From: Kribbella jiaozuonensis
Lineage (GTDB): Bacteria; Actinomycetota; Actinomycetes; Propionibacteriales; Kribbellaceae
DNA length: 64,000 bases
Reading direction: 5' to 3'
Assembly (NCBI RefSeq): GCF_005233875.1
Contig: NZ_SZPZ01000004.1
Span: 930,001-994,000, forward strand
The translations under genes and the position numbers were made by a program. Under the pieces are notes generated by a model, which had not been told where the DNA came from, did not search any database, and saw only the letters and a list, made by a program, of their open reading frames with translations. Shown one piece after another: positions 54,336 through 63,450 of this stretch (position 1 is its first letter; each line of letters starts with the position of its first letter).

Positions 54336-55991
54336 ATGGACGAACGGTGGGCGATCGGCCCGGAGGACGGCGGCGGCGCCACGCTCGTCGCGCTGCATCC
54401 GGACGGGCAGCCCGCCGGGGAGATCCGGCACGAGCCCGACCTGGTCGCGGCGGTTGCGTCGCGGCCGCACGTCACTCGCTGGGTGTGGCGCTCGTCGGCC
54501 GAGATCTATCCGCGCCTGCTTGCCGCCGGAGTCCGGGTCGAGCGGTGCTACGACCTCGAGAACACCGAGGGCCTGCTGCTCGGCCACGAGGGCCGCCTCG
54601 GCGAGCCACGATCCGCGGCCGCTGCCTGGGCACGCCTCAGCGGTGCGCCCGTCCCACCAGACCCGCCGATGCGCGCCGTCGTACCGGGTGAGCAGTCGTC
54701 GCTGTTCGACATTCCTGCCGAGCCGATCGCGTTCCAGGCCCTGCTCAGGGTGTACGCCGATCAGCTCCGCCGGCACGACCTCGCGGAGCACCCGGACCGG
54801 ATGCGGTTGCTCACGGCATCGGAATCGTCCGCGATGCTGATCGCCGCCGAGATGGATCGCGCAGGCCTGCCGTGGAGCGCGCAAGCCCATCGCGACGTCC
54901 TGAGCGAGCTGCTCGGCGAACGCTTCGGCGGTACGGGCGAACCACGCCGGCTGACCGAGCTCGCGGACGAGATCTCGGCCGCGTTCGGTCATCGGGTCCG
55001 GCCCGAGCTGCCGGCCGATGTACTGAAGGCGTTCAAGCAGGCCGGGCATCAGCTGAAGTCGACCCGGCGATGGGAGCTCGAGACGATCGACCATCCGGCG
55101 GTCGCGCCATTGGTCGAATACAAGAAGCTGTATCGGATCTACACCGCCAACGGCTGGTCCTGGTTGAACGACTGGGTCCACGACGGCCGCTTCCGCCCCG
55201 GCTTCGTCCCCGGCGGCACAGTGTCCGGCCGCTGGATCACCAACGGTGGCGGCGGTCTGCAGATCCCGAAGGTGATCCGTCGCGCGGTCGTCGCCGACCC
55301 CGGCTGGCGTCTCGTCGTCGCCGACGCGTCCCAACTCGAGCCGCGCGTCCTCGCCGCCATCTCCCGCGACCGCGCACTGATGGAGGTCTCCAGCGATGCC
55401 GGTGATCTCTACAAAGCCGTGTCGGACCAGGCGTTCTCGGGCGACCGGGCGCAAGCGAAGCTCGCCGTACTCGGCGCGATCTACGGGCAAACCTCAGGAG
55501 ATGGCCTGAAGAACCTGGCCATGCTCCGCAAGCGATTCCCCCAAGCCGTCGCGTACGTCGATGACGCGGCTCGCGCCGGTGAAGAGGGTCGGCTGGTCCG
55601 CACGTACCTCGGCCGCACCTGCCCGCCCACCGGCCATCCGCTCGACGCCGCCCTGCTCGAAGGGCCGCCCGCGGACGTCCCCGCGACCGACCCGCGCCAT
55701 GCCAGAGCGCGCGGTCGCTTCACCCGGAACTTCGTCGTACAAGGCAGTGCGGCCGACTGGGCGCTCCTGCTACTCGCCGCCCTCCGGCAGGCGCTGACGC
55801 CGTTGAAGGCCGAACTGGTTTTCTTCCAGCACGACGAGGTCATCGTGCACTGCCCGGCCGACGAGGCCGAGCAGGTGGCGGACGCGATCCAGCAGGCCAG
55901 CAATCTGGCCGGCACTCTCACCTTCGGTCCGACGCCGACCAATTTCGCATTTACGACGGCAACCGTCGAAAGCTACGCGGACGCAAAATAG
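54336..55991 (+). CDS. Bifunctional 3'-5' exonuclease-fold/family A DNA polymerase
   Basis: About 551 residues from ATG 54336. The N-terminal ~200 residues correspond to a degenerate exonuclease-like region. The polymerase domain has motif A VVADASQLEPRVLAA, motif B GDRAQAKLAVLGAIYGQTSGDG and motif C FFQHDEVIVHC. It lacks the 5' nuclease domain of Pol I and is much shorter. Homologues occur across actinobacteria as an extra PolA-type enzyme of unclear role, possibly repair. No clear Shine-Dalgarno. Confidence 0.85.
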   Translation: MDERWAIGPEDGGGATLVALHPDGQPAGEIRHEPDLVAAVASRPHVTRWVWRSSAEIYPRLLAAGVRVERCYDLENTEGLLLGHEGRLGEPRSAAAAWARLSGAPVPPDPPMRAVVPGEQSSLFDIPAEPIAFQALLRVYADQLRRHDLAEHPDRMRLLTASESSAMLIAAEMDRAGLPWSAQAHRDVLSELLGERFGGTGEPRRLTELADEISAAFGHRVRPELPADVLKAFKQAGHQLKSTRRWELETIDHPAVAPLVEYKKLYRIYTANGWSWLNDWVHDGRFRPGFVPGGTVSGRWITNGGGGLQIPKVIRRAVVADPGWRLVVADASQLEPRVLAAISRDRALMEVSSDAGDLYKAVSDQAFSGDRAQAKLAVLGAIYGQTSGDGLKNLAMLRKRFPQAVAYVDDAARAGEEGRLVRTYLGRTCPPTGHPLDAALLEGPPADVPATDPRHARARGRFTRNFVVQGSAADWALLLLAALRQALTPLKAELVFFQHDEVIVHCPADEAEQVADAIQQASNLAGTLTFGPTPTNFAFTTATVESYADAK

Positions 55992-56067
55992 TTTCAAACG
56001 ACCTATTACCCCTCGCCGTCGATAACGTCTGCGCAATTCGTTGTCCGACTGACAGAGGGAGAACGTC

Positions 56068-56259
56068 ATGGCATTCAGCAAGAAGAAGGAACAGGCCCGC
56101 GACGCTGTCGCCAACGGCGGCAAGACCAGCGGCAAGCAGGCCAAGAAGGCAACCCAGGCCGGGCACCTCGGCGACGACAACCGGGTCTATCACCGGGGCA
56201 AGGTCGTCGGCGACTTCTCCAACCGCACCCGCAAGCAACCCAACGAGCACGGCGCCTGA
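56068..56259 (+). CDS. Small, very basic, Lys/Gln-rich protein
   Basis: 63 residues with GGGAGAAC before the ATG. Rich in Lys, Gln, Gly and Asn; no hydrophobic core or membrane helix is evident. The C-terminal half reads LGDDNRVYHRGKVVGDFSNRTRKQPNEHG. Family not recognised; possibly nucleic-acid binding or disordered. It ends directly against the convergent sigma gene with no intergenic space. Confidence 0.6.
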   Translation: MAFSKKKEQARDAVANGGKTSGKQAKKATQAGHLGDDNRVYHRGKVVGDFSNRTRKQPNEHGA

Positions 56260-57210
56260 TCACACCGTCGCGGGTAATCCGTAGAGTTTGTGGTTCGTGG
56301 TTTCGAAGGCGGTAATTTCGGCGATTCGGTTGTCCTCGATGCGGAAAATGTCGAGCGCGAAGAGCTGATAGGACGTCATACGCGGGGGTAAGAGATAGGC
56401 CGCGAGGGTGGGTTGGCGGTTGATCGTGGTCGGCAGGAAACGCCAATGACCGCGGTACTCCGGGGTGAGGTTCGGGATCAGCGAACGCACCGCATCCTCG
56501 CGGCCTTCGAACCAGAACGGGTACGGCGGCATCGTGATCCGGACGTCCTTGTGCATCAGCGATGCGAGCGCATCCGCGTCGACGTTGTCCCACGCGGTCA
56601 TGTATTGCCGCAGCAGTTCGCGTTCGTCGGCGGAGACGTCGGCAGCCGACCACTCCGAGCGGTGCGACGGTAGGTGCTCACGGAGTACAGGACGGGCTCG
56701 CTGAAGAGCTGAGTTCACGGCAGCCACCGAAAGGTCCACGGCAGCAGCAGTTTCGCGCGCCGACCAGCCCAGCACGTCGCGGAAGATCAGCACCGCGCGT
56801 TGCCGTGCCGGCAGGTGCTGGATCGCGATCAGGAACGCCAACTCGATCGTCTCCCGCCGGATCGCGACCGCGTCCGGCTCCTCCGCCCGATCCAGCAGTA
56901 CGTCGGGAAACGGCTGTAGCCACGGCACGTCCTCGCGCGCCGGAAGGGCCGTCGACGGGAACGACGCAGGCTCGAGCTGGTACGGCAGCACTCGGCGCGG
57001 CCGCCGTACGTCGATGCACGCGTTGGTCGCGATCCGGTACAGCCACGCCCGCACCGAGGACCGGCCCTCGAAATCGTCCAGCCCGCGCCATGCCCGCAGG
57101 AACGTCTCCTGCACCAGGTCCTCGGCCTCGTCGTACGAACCGAGCATCCGGTAGCAGTGCACGCGCAGCTCGTGCCGATAGCGCTCGACGTGCTCCTCGA
57201 AGCTGTTCAT
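56260..57210 (-). CDS. ECF sigma factor with C-terminal SnoaL-like domain (SigG/SigJ-like)
   Basis: 316 residues. ATG 57210 overlaps the stop of the upstream gene (ATGA). Region 2 (HCYRMLGSYDEAEDLVQETFLRAWRGLDDF) and region 4 (LPARQRAVLIFRDVLGWSARETAAAVDLSVAAVNSALQRAR) are followed by a ~125-residue SnoaL/NTF2-like domain (YMTAWDNVDADALASLMHKDVRITMPPYPFWFEG). In such sigma factors the extra domain regulates activity in place of a separate anti-sigma factor. It resembles mycobacterial SigG. Confidence 0.85.
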   Translation of the reverse strand: MNSFEEHVERYRHELRVHCYRMLGSYDEAEDLVQETFLRAWRGLDDFEGRSSVRAWLYRIATNACIDVRRPRRVLPYQLEPASFPSTALPAREDVPWLQPFPDVLLDRAEEPDAVAIRRETIELAFLIAIQHLPARQRAVLIFRDVLGWSARETAAAVDLSVAAVNSALQRARPVLREHLPSHRSEWSAADVSADERELLRQYMTAWDNVDADALASLMHKDVRITMPPYPFWFEGREDAVRSLIPNLTPEYRGHWRFLPTTINRQPTLAAYLLPPRMTSYQLFALDIFRIEDNRIAEITAFETTNHKLYGLPATV

Positions 57211-57701
57211 TTCCCGTCCTCGAGCTCGATCGTGGTCGGCATCGGCGCGTGGCCGGCCAGCCGGAACCAGCTCACCAGCCGCCGGTGCCGCAGGTCCCGG
57301 GTCGACACTACGACGTCGTTGTGGAACCGTCGCGCCAACTGCACCCGGCGCATCGCCAGCGTCAACTCCCCCGCCCACGGCTCGATATCGGTGCCGGTGG
57401 CATGGATCGCGCGGGTCAGCGCGGACTCTGCCTGCTCACGGACCTCCAGTACGTCGAGCGACGCCGCGCGAGCCCGATGCGCCGCATCGAGCAACAACAA
57501 CGCGGAAGCCGGGTCCAGGATGTCGCTGCCGGCCAGCTCCGCGACCAGCGCGGACCGGCGCGCCAGCTCCGTCTCCAGCGACGCGCGAGCGAGATCGACC
57601 CGATGGTGCAGCCGGTCGAGCCGGCCGGCCGTCCAGCTCGCGTAGGCGCCGAACAGCAGCAGCACCGTGCCCACCGCGAGCAGCACCCAGGAGATCTCCA
57701 C
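57207..57701 (-). CDS. N-terminally anchored coiled-coil membrane protein, LemA-like
   Basis: 164 residues. An N-terminal helix (about 3-24, ISWVLLAVGTVLLLFGAYAS) is followed by a helical coiled-coil region (RLDRLHHRVDLARASLETELARRSALVAELAG) that resembles LemA-type proteins. A role as partner of the overlapping sigma gene is inferred only from the ATGA overlap. Confidence 0.55.
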   Translation of the reverse strand: MEISWVLLAVGTVLLLFGAYASWTAGRLDRLHHRVDLARASLETELARRSALVAELAGSDILDPASALLLLDAAHRARAASLDVLEVREQAESALTRAIHATGTDIEPWAGELTLAMRRVQLARRFHNDVVVSTRDLRHRRLVSWFRLAGHAPMPTTIELEDGK

Positions 57702-57778
57702 GCACCCATTCTTACGGAGCGCTGACGGTCCGCCCGGATTCGCCGATCGCCTCGCTCGCCGCTACTAGCGTCGGGGCC

Positions 57779-58555
57779 ATGGCTGACATCGGCGTGATCG
57801 GCGGTTCCGGGTTCTACTCGTTCCTCACCGACGCGGAAACCATCGAGCTCGACACCCCGTTCGGCGCACCCAGCGAGCCGCCGGTGGTCGGGGATCTCAA
57901 CGGCCGCCAGGTCGCGTTCATCCCCCGGCACGGCGCCGACCACCGGTTCCCGCCGCATCGCGTCAACTACCGCGCGAACCTCTGGGCCCTGCGCGAACTC
58001 GGCGTCAGCCAGGTCCTCGGCCCGTGCGCAGTCGGCTCGTTGAAGCCCGAGCTCACTCCCGGCACCTTCGTCGTCCCGGACCAGTACGTCGATCGCACCT
58101 GGGGCCGAGGCCACACGGTGTACGACGTGCACCCGGTCGTCCACACCGCGGCCGCCGACCCGTACTGCCCCGTCGGTCGTGACACGGTGATTGCCAGCGG
58201 CAACGTCGTACCCAATGGCACGATGGTGGTGATCAACGGCCCGCGATTCTCGACCCGGGCCGAGTCGCAGTGGCACGCGGCCCAAGGCTGGTCGGTCGTC
58301 GGCATGACCGGCGCACCCGAGGCCGCGATCGCGCGCGAGCTCGCCCTCTGCTACACGTCGATCGCCGTCGTGACCGACCACGACGCGGGCGTCGAGACCG
58401 GCGGCGGCGTCACACAGGCCGAGGTCTTCGAAGCGTTCAAGCACAGCATCGAGCGGCTGCAGGACCTGCTGAAGGACGTGATCAGCCAGCTCCCCAAGCC
58501 CGACGCGGACTGCAGCTGCCACCACGCCCTCGACGGTACGGCGGCGGCCCGATGA
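57779..58555 (+). CDS. mtnP: S-methyl-5'-thioadenosine phosphorylase
   Basis: 258 residues. GVIGGSGFYSFL, FIPRHGADHRFPPHRVNYRANLWAL, INGPRFSTRAES and VVGMTGAPEAAIARELALCY are MTAP/PNP family 2 signatures. It cleaves methylthioadenosine with phosphate. The C-terminus is extended with Cys and His (CSCHH). The stop overlaps the next gene (ATGA), an SDR; no other methionine-salvage genes lie here. Confidence 0.9.
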   Translation: MADIGVIGGSGFYSFLTDAETIELDTPFGAPSEPPVVGDLNGRQVAFIPRHGADHRFPPHRVNYRANLWALRELGVSQVLGPCAVGSLKPELTPGTFVVPDQYVDRTWGRGHTVYDVHPVVHTAAADPYCPVGRDTVIASGNVVPNGTMVVINGPRFSTRAESQWHAAQGWSVVGMTGAPEAAIARELALCYTSIAVVTDHDAGVETGGGVTQAEVFEAFKHSIERLQDLLKDVISQLPKPDADCSCHHALDGTAAAR

Positions 58556-59583
58556 GAGTTCTGCTCACCGGCGGCGCCGGCTTCATCGGGCAACACGTCC
58601 ATCACCAACTAGTTGCCGAGGGCCACGAGGTCACGGTCCTGGACTCGTTCCGCCCGGACGTCCACGCCCACAAACCCACGCCTCGCCCCGGCCTGATCGT
58701 CGGTGACATCCGCGACGCCGACTGCGTCGCCCAGGCGCTCGAGGGCATCGACACAGTCATCCATCTCGCCGCAAAGGTCGGACTCGGCGTCCACCTCGAC
58801 GACATCGACGACTACGTCTCCACCAACAGCCTCGGTACGGCGATCCTCCTCAAGGCCCTCGCTCACGCGAACGTCCGCCACCTCGTCTACGCCAGCTCGA
58901 TGGTCGTGTACGGCGAAGGCCGCTACGAGTGTGACGAACACGGTCAGGTCGCGCCCGGCCCCCGCCGTACCGATGATCTGGACGCCGGCCGCTTCGAGCC
59001 GCCCTGCCCGTACTGCGGCGCGCCGCTCCACCCCGGTCTCGTCACCGAAGACGCCGTACTCGATCCGCGGAACGCCTACGCCACCAGCAAGCTCAGCGGC
59101 GAACACCTAGCCGCCACATGGGCTCGCGAGACCGACGGCCGCGTCACCGCACTCCGCTTCCACAACGTCTACGGCCCCGGCATGCCCCGGAACACGCCGT
59201 ACGCCGGAGTCGCCGCGATCTTCCGCTCGGCGCTCGAACGAGGCGAAGCGCCCCGCGTCTTCGAGGACGGCCGTCAGCGCCGCGACTTCGTCCACGTCCG
59301 CGACATCGCAACCGCCGTCACCATGTCAGCCGCCGCGCTCCCCCACCAGCCGTCCTTCACCGCCTACAACGTCGGCAGCGGCACCGTGCACACCATCGGA
59401 GACCTGGCCACCGAGCTGGCTCACAGCGGCCCGAGCCCGGTCATCACCGGTCAGTACCGTCTCGGCGACGTCCGCCACATCACCGCGTCCTCGGACCGGC
59501 TGAAGCACGACCTCGGCTGGAAGCCGGTCTACGACCTGGCCACCGGACTACGCGATCTAGTTGTGAGTGGCAACCGGCGGTAG
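58552..59583 (+). CDS. NAD-dependent epimerase/dehydratase with zinc-ribbon-like insert
   Basis: 343 residues from ATG 58552. GGAGFIG is the NAD motif, YASSMVVYGEG and YATSKLSG carry the catalytic Ser/Tyr/Lys. Near residues 115-165 an insert holds Cys residues (YECDEHG; PPCPYCGAPLHPGL), reminiscent of a small metal site. UDP-glucose 4-epimerase-like substrates are likely. Coupled to mtnP. The last 27 bp overlap the convergent kinase gene. Confidence 0.8.
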   Translation: MRVLLTGGAGFIGQHVHHQLVAEGHEVTVLDSFRPDVHAHKPTPRPGLIVGDIRDADCVAQALEGIDTVIHLAAKVGLGVHLDDIDDYVSTNSLGTAILLKALAHANVRHLVYASSMVVYGEGRYECDEHGQVAPGPRRTDDLDAGRFEPPCPYCGAPLHPGLVTEDAVLDPRNAYATSKLSGEHLAATWARETDGRVTALRFHNVYGPGMPRNTPYAGVAAIFRSALERGEAPRVFEDGRQRRDFVHVRDIATAVTMSAAALPHQPSFTAYNVGSGTVHTIGDLATELAHSGPSPVITGQYRLGDVRHITASSDRLKHDLGWKPVYDLATGLRDLVVSGNRR

Positions 59584-60714
59584 GTCGATCTGGAAGGCGC
59601 ACCCGCCGTCGACGTTGGTCACGCCAATGCTGCCGTCGTGGGACTCGACCACGCCGCGCGCGATCGCCAGCCCCAGGCCGCCGCCACTCGAATGGTCGGC
59701 CACGGCCGGCGACGGCGTGCGCTGCTCGTCGCCGCGCCAGCCGATGTCGAAGACGCGCTCCAGGTCGTCGTCCGGGATGCCGCCGCACGCGTCGGTGACG
59801 GCCAGACGCACGCGCCCGTCCGTCTCGCGATCGACCGCGAGCGTCACCGTGCCGCCGGACGCCGTGTGCCGGATCGCGTTGCCGACCAGGTTCGTCACCG
59901 CGCGCGTCAACTCGTCCGGATCCCCTTGTACGGCGAGCCGATCGTCGTCCACAGGCGTCGACAACTTGAGGCAAACGCCCGAAGCCCGCGCGTGTTCGTT
60001 GTTCTCCCCCGCGACGTCCTCGGCCAGCTCACGCAGACTGACCGCGGACCGACGCGTCGGCAACGGCGCCGCCGACAACCGCGACAGCTCGAACAGGTCG
60101 TCCACGAGCCCGGTCATCCGATCGACCGTCGACCGCATCTGCCGCAACGCACCCGGTACGTCGTCGATCACGCCGTCCTCGAGCCCCTCCGACACAGCCC
60201 GCAGCCCGGCCAGCGGCGTCCGCAGATCATGCGACATGAACGCGACCAGCTCCCGCCGGCTCGCCTCCAACGCCCGCTCACGCTCGTGCGACGCTGCCAG
60301 CTTCTTCCGCGTCATCTCCAGCTCGTTCGTCAGGTCGGCCAGCTCGGCGGGCACCGCCCCGGTCAGAGCTTCCGGCGCGTCGTAGGACGTACCGAGTTGG
60401 CGCAACCGCCGCCCGACGTTACGCGACCCCGTGGTGATCCAGTGCCCGAGAATCACCGTCATCGCCAGCCCGAGCAGCGCGGCGAACGCGAGCGTCCACA
60501 GCACCACCCACGAGTCGTGCTCGGAGATGAACATCGCCCGCACGCTCTGCAGTACTGCGGCCAGCGCGGCCGCCATCGGCGCGAGCCCCGCGACGATCAG
60601 CGTGACCCGCAACGAGCGCCGCCGGAACTGCCACAGAACCGCCGCGCCGACCGCCGCCACCACCAACGTCCACAGCGTGGTGAGCGCGAAGATCGTGAAC
60701 ATGTCCTTGTTCAT
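59557..60714 (-). CDS. Two-component sensor histidine kinase
   Basis: 385 residues. Two membrane segments near 10-30 and 35-60 and another near 70-90 precede the HisKA box (FMSHDLRTPLAGLRAV), N-box (NLVGNAIRHT), and G boxes (DACGGIPDDDLERVFDIGWRGDE, GGGLGLAI). There is no large periplasmic sensor, so the stimulus may be membrane-based. It follows its response regulator with a 4-bp overlap. Confidence 0.9.
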   Translation of the reverse strand: MNKDMFTIFALTTLWTLVVAAVGAAVLWQFRRRSLRVTLIVAGLAPMAAALAAVLQSVRAMFISEHDSWVVLWTLAFAALLGLAMTVILGHWITTGSRNVGRRLRQLGTSYDAPEALTGAVPAELADLTNELEMTRKKLAASHERERALEASRRELVAFMSHDLRTPLAGLRAVSEGLEDGVIDDVPGALRQMRSTVDRMTGLVDDLFELSRLSAAPLPTRRSAVSLRELAEDVAGENNEHARASGVCLKLSTPVDDDRLAVQGDPDELTRAVTNLVGNAIRHTASGGTVTLAVDRETDGRVRLAVTDACGGIPDDDLERVFDIGWRGDEQRTPSPAVADHSSGGGLGLAIARGVVESHDGSIGVTNVDGGCAFQIDLPPVATHN

Positions 60715-61409
60715 GCTGCGTCGCCCGCAAACAGATACCCGGTGCGCGGCACGGTCAGCACCAGCTTCGGATCCGACGGATCGGCTTCGATCTTCTCCCG
60801 CAACCGCCGTACGTGCACGGTGACCGTCGACGAGTCACCGAAGTCCCAGCCCCACACCCGTCGCAGCAGCTCGGCCTTCGTGTAGGCCTTACCCGCATGC
60901 GAGACGAGGTACGCGAGCAGGTCGAACTCGCGGTGCGTCAGCGACAACTCGTCGCCGTTCAGGTACGCGCGTCGCGCCGCGGTGTCGACCATGACCGGCC
61001 CGGCGCTCAGCTTGGTCGGCGTCAGGTCGAGCCCGGCCAGCCGCTCCTCGCGCCGCACCATCGCCTGGACCCGCAATGTCAGCTCACGCGGGCTGAACGG
61101 CTTGACGACGTAATCGTCCGCGCCGACCTCGAGTCCGACCAGCCGGTCCTCCTCCTCGCCGCGCGCCGACAGCATGATCACTGCGGCGCCGTCGTCGGCC
61201 GCGCGCATCCGGCGCAGTACCTCGAGGCCGGACAGTCCGGGCAGCATCACGTCCAGTACGACGACGGACGGTTTCCACTGCTGCCAGACCTCGACCGCCG
61301 ACACGCCGTCCGCCACCACGCGAGCGTCGTACCCGGCCTTGGTCAGGTACGCGGAGACGACGTTGGACACGGTCGGGTCGTCATCGACGACGAGAACACG
61401 AGTAGCCAC
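60711..61409 (-). CDS. Response regulator, OmpR/PhoB type
   Basis: 232 residues from GTG 61409; the receiver starts directly after. VLVVDDDPTVSN, the phospho-Asp in VVLDVMLPGLSG and the Lys in DDYVVKPFSPREL are present. The C-terminal winged helix (LSLTHREFDLLAYLVSHAGKAYTKAELLRRVWGWDFG) is of the OmpR class. It pairs with the downstream kinase. Confidence 0.92.
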   Translation of the reverse strand: MATRVLVVDDDPTVSNVVSAYLTKAGYDARVVADGVSAVEVWQQWKPSVVVLDVMLPGLSGLEVLRRMRAADDGAAVIMLSARGEEEDRLVGLEVGADDYVVKPFSPRELTLRVQAMVRREERLAGLDLTPTKLSAGPVMVDTAARRAYLNGDELSLTHREFDLLAYLVSHAGKAYTKAELLRRVWGWDFGDSSTVTVHVRRLREKIEADPSDPKLVLTVPRTGYLFAGDAA

Positions 61410-61531
61410 GCTCAGAGCGTAGATCGTCCGGTCGGCGCGAGGCGGCACCAGCGCCGGAACGCAGTACGACGTAAGCGATCCGTAGCCGCGTTCTGCCACC
61501 GCGCCGACGCGTTCGTCCTTACCGTCGAAGC

Positions 61532-62182
61532 ATGTCCGTCGATCTCGTCCTGCCGTGTCTGAACGAGGCGGCTGCCCTGCCCTGGATCCTCGAACGGCTC
61601 CCAGGCGGCATCCACGCCATCGTCGTCGACAACGGCTCCACCGACGGCTCCCCCGAGGTCGCCGCCCGGCTCGGCGCCACGGTCGTGCACTGCGAGATCA
61701 AGGGGTACGGCTCTGCGTGTCACGCCGGCCTGGAAGCGGCCGAGGCCGATGTGGTCGCCGTGATGGACGCCGACGCCTCGCTCGATCCGCAGCAGTTGAA
61801 CCGGGTGACCGCGCCCGTCCTTGACGATCGCGCCGACCTCGTCGTCGGTCGCCGGCGCCCGGTGACACGGGGCACCTGGGCGTGGCATCTCCGCCTCGCC
61901 AACGTCGAGCTGTCCCGGCGGATCAGGCGCCGTACCGGCGTTGCTCTGCACGATCTCGGTCCGATGCGGGCTGGCCGTCGTACGGCTCTGCTCGGGCTGG
62001 GGTTGACGGATCGACGGTCCGGATATCCGTTGGAGACCGTGGTGCGGGCGGCCGATGCGGGCTGGCGGATCGCCGAGGTCGACGTGGATTACCTGCCCCG
62101 CTCGGGCCGCTCGAAGGTGACGGGTACGCCGCTTGGCGCGGCCCGCGCCGTACTCGACATGTCGAAGGTCCTTGCGCGGTGA
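61532..62182 (+). CDS. Glycosyltransferase family 2
   Basis: 216 residues. VDLVLPCLNEAAALPWIL, VVDNGSTDGSPEVA and the DxD-type motif in VAVMDADASLDPQQL are GT2 landmarks. There are no membrane helices. It probably moves a sugar from a nucleotide or polyprenyl donor. First gene of a GT cluster, divergent from the two-component system, and its stop overlaps the next start (GTGA). Confidence 0.85.
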   Translation: MSVDLVLPCLNEAAALPWILERLPGGIHAIVVDNGSTDGSPEVAARLGATVVHCEIKGYGSACHAGLEAAEADVVAVMDADASLDPQQLNRVTAPVLDDRADLVVGRRRPVTRGTWAWHLRLANVELSRRIRRRTGVALHDLGPMRAGRRTALLGLGLTDRRSGYPLETVVRAADAGWRIAEVDVDYLPRSGRSKVTGTPLGAARAVLDMSKVLAR

Positions 62183-63450
62183 AGGGGACGTTGATCGTCA
62201 TCGCGAAGGAGCCGGTGCCGGGGCGCGTCAAGACACGGCTGCAGAGCGAGTTCACCGCACAAGAGGCGGCGGCGTTGGCTCGGGCGTCGCTCGTCGACAC
62301 ACTGGGCGCGGTGCGGGCGGCCCGTGCGTCGCGGCGGGTTCTGGCGCTCGAGGGCGATCCAGGGCCGTGGTTGCCGGCCGGGTTCACGGTTGTCGGGCAG
62401 CGTGGCGACGGGTTGGACGAGCGGATCGCGGCGGCCTTCGAGGATGCGTACGACGGTTCGCCGATGCTGCTCGTGGGGATGGATACGCCGCAGTTGCAGC
62501 CCGAGCTGCTCGGGTTCCACTGGTCCGGGTACGACGCGGTGCTGGGGCTGACCGAGGACGGCGGGTATTGGTGCCTCGGGCTACGAACACCGGACCGCCG
62601 CGCGCTCCTCGGCGTACCGATGTCAACCGATCACACCGGACGCGATCAGCTGCAGCGGTTGCAGGATCTCGGTCTCCGGGTGCGGATGCTGCCCACGTTG
62701 CGCGACATGGACACGCCCCGCGACGCGGCGTACCTCGCTGCCGAGTTCCCTGCGTTGCGGGTGTCGAGGCTGTATCGACGGCTGCAGCACGCGGCGCATC
62801 CCGGCCTGCTGTTCGAGCAAGCCCTCGGCGGTACTGCGAGAGTCGTTGCTACTGGCATCGATGGACGGACCGTGCCGACGCTGTCCGAGCTCGATCGCTG
62901 GACGGCGCCGGCGGACGAGATCGACCGGCTTGCTCTGAGCCGCTGTGAAGGTCCCGTGCTCGACATCGGCTGCGGACCCGGGCGGATCGTGACCGCGCTG
63001 GCCGAACGTGGGATCCCCGCACTCGGCGTGGATGTCTCACCGCGTGCGGTCTCTCTCACGACGTCGCGAGGTGCGGCCGCGCTCCATCGTCCGGTGCAGG
63101 ATCGGCTGCCGGGCGAGGGGCGTTGGGGCAGTGTGCTGCTGATGGACGGGAACATCGGGATCGGTGGCGACCCGGTCGACCTGCTTCGCCGCTGCGCGGA
63201 GCTCGTCCGGCCCGACGGGCTCGTGCTGGTCGAGGTCGACCCGAACGACGACGTCGACGACACCGCCCCGATCGTCCTCCGCAGCTCCACCGGCCGCCGC
63301 TCCACTCCGTTGCCCTGGGCAAGAGTCGGCACCCGCGCACTCATCAAACACGCCCAGACCGCGAACCTCCACCCCACCGAAGACTGGCGAGCCGGCCGCC
63401 GCGCCTTCCTCACCCTGCGCCGGAACCCTGTCCCCCGCGACGCCGCCTGA
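62179..63450 (+). CDS. DUF2064 (TIGR04282-type) glycosyltransferase fused to SAM methyltransferase
   Basis: 423 residues from GTG 62179. The N-terminal ~200 residues (LIVIAKEPVPGRVKTRLQSEF, MLLVGMDTPQLQPELL, GLTEDGGYWCLGL) match the DUF2064/TIGR04282 family. The C-terminal ~190 residues are a methyltransferase: VLDIGCGPGRIVTALAERGIPALGVDVSPRAV. In many genomes these are separate genes. Fusion suggests the two act on the same molecule. It overlaps both neighbours. Confidence 0.8.
   Translation: MKGTLIVIAKEPVPGRVKTRLQSEFTAQEAAALARASLVDTLGAVRAARASRRVLALEGDPGPWLPAGFTVVGQRGDGLDERIAAAFEDAYDGSPMLLVGMDTPQLQPELLGFHWSGYDAVLGLTEDGGYWCLGLRTPDRRALLGVPMSTDHTGRDQLQRLQDLGLRVRMLPTLRDMDTPRDAAYLAAEFPALRVSRLYRRLQHAAHPGLLFEQALGGTARVVATGIDGRTVPTLSELDRWTAPADEIDRLALSRCEGPVLDIGCGPGRIVTALAERGIPALGVDVSPRAVSLTTSRGAAALHRPVQDRLPGEGRWGSVLLMDGNIGIGGDPVDLLRRCAELVRPDGLVLVEVDPNDDVDDTAPIVLRSSTGRRSTPLPWARVGTRALIKHAQTANLHPTEDWRAGRRAFLTLRRNPVPRDAA

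Noticed and set aside
54270..55490. An 858-codon reading of the PdxR gene
   Set aside because: The extra N-terminal 400 codons are antisense to the DNA polymerase gene and lack domain sense; the winged helix starts just after 54269.
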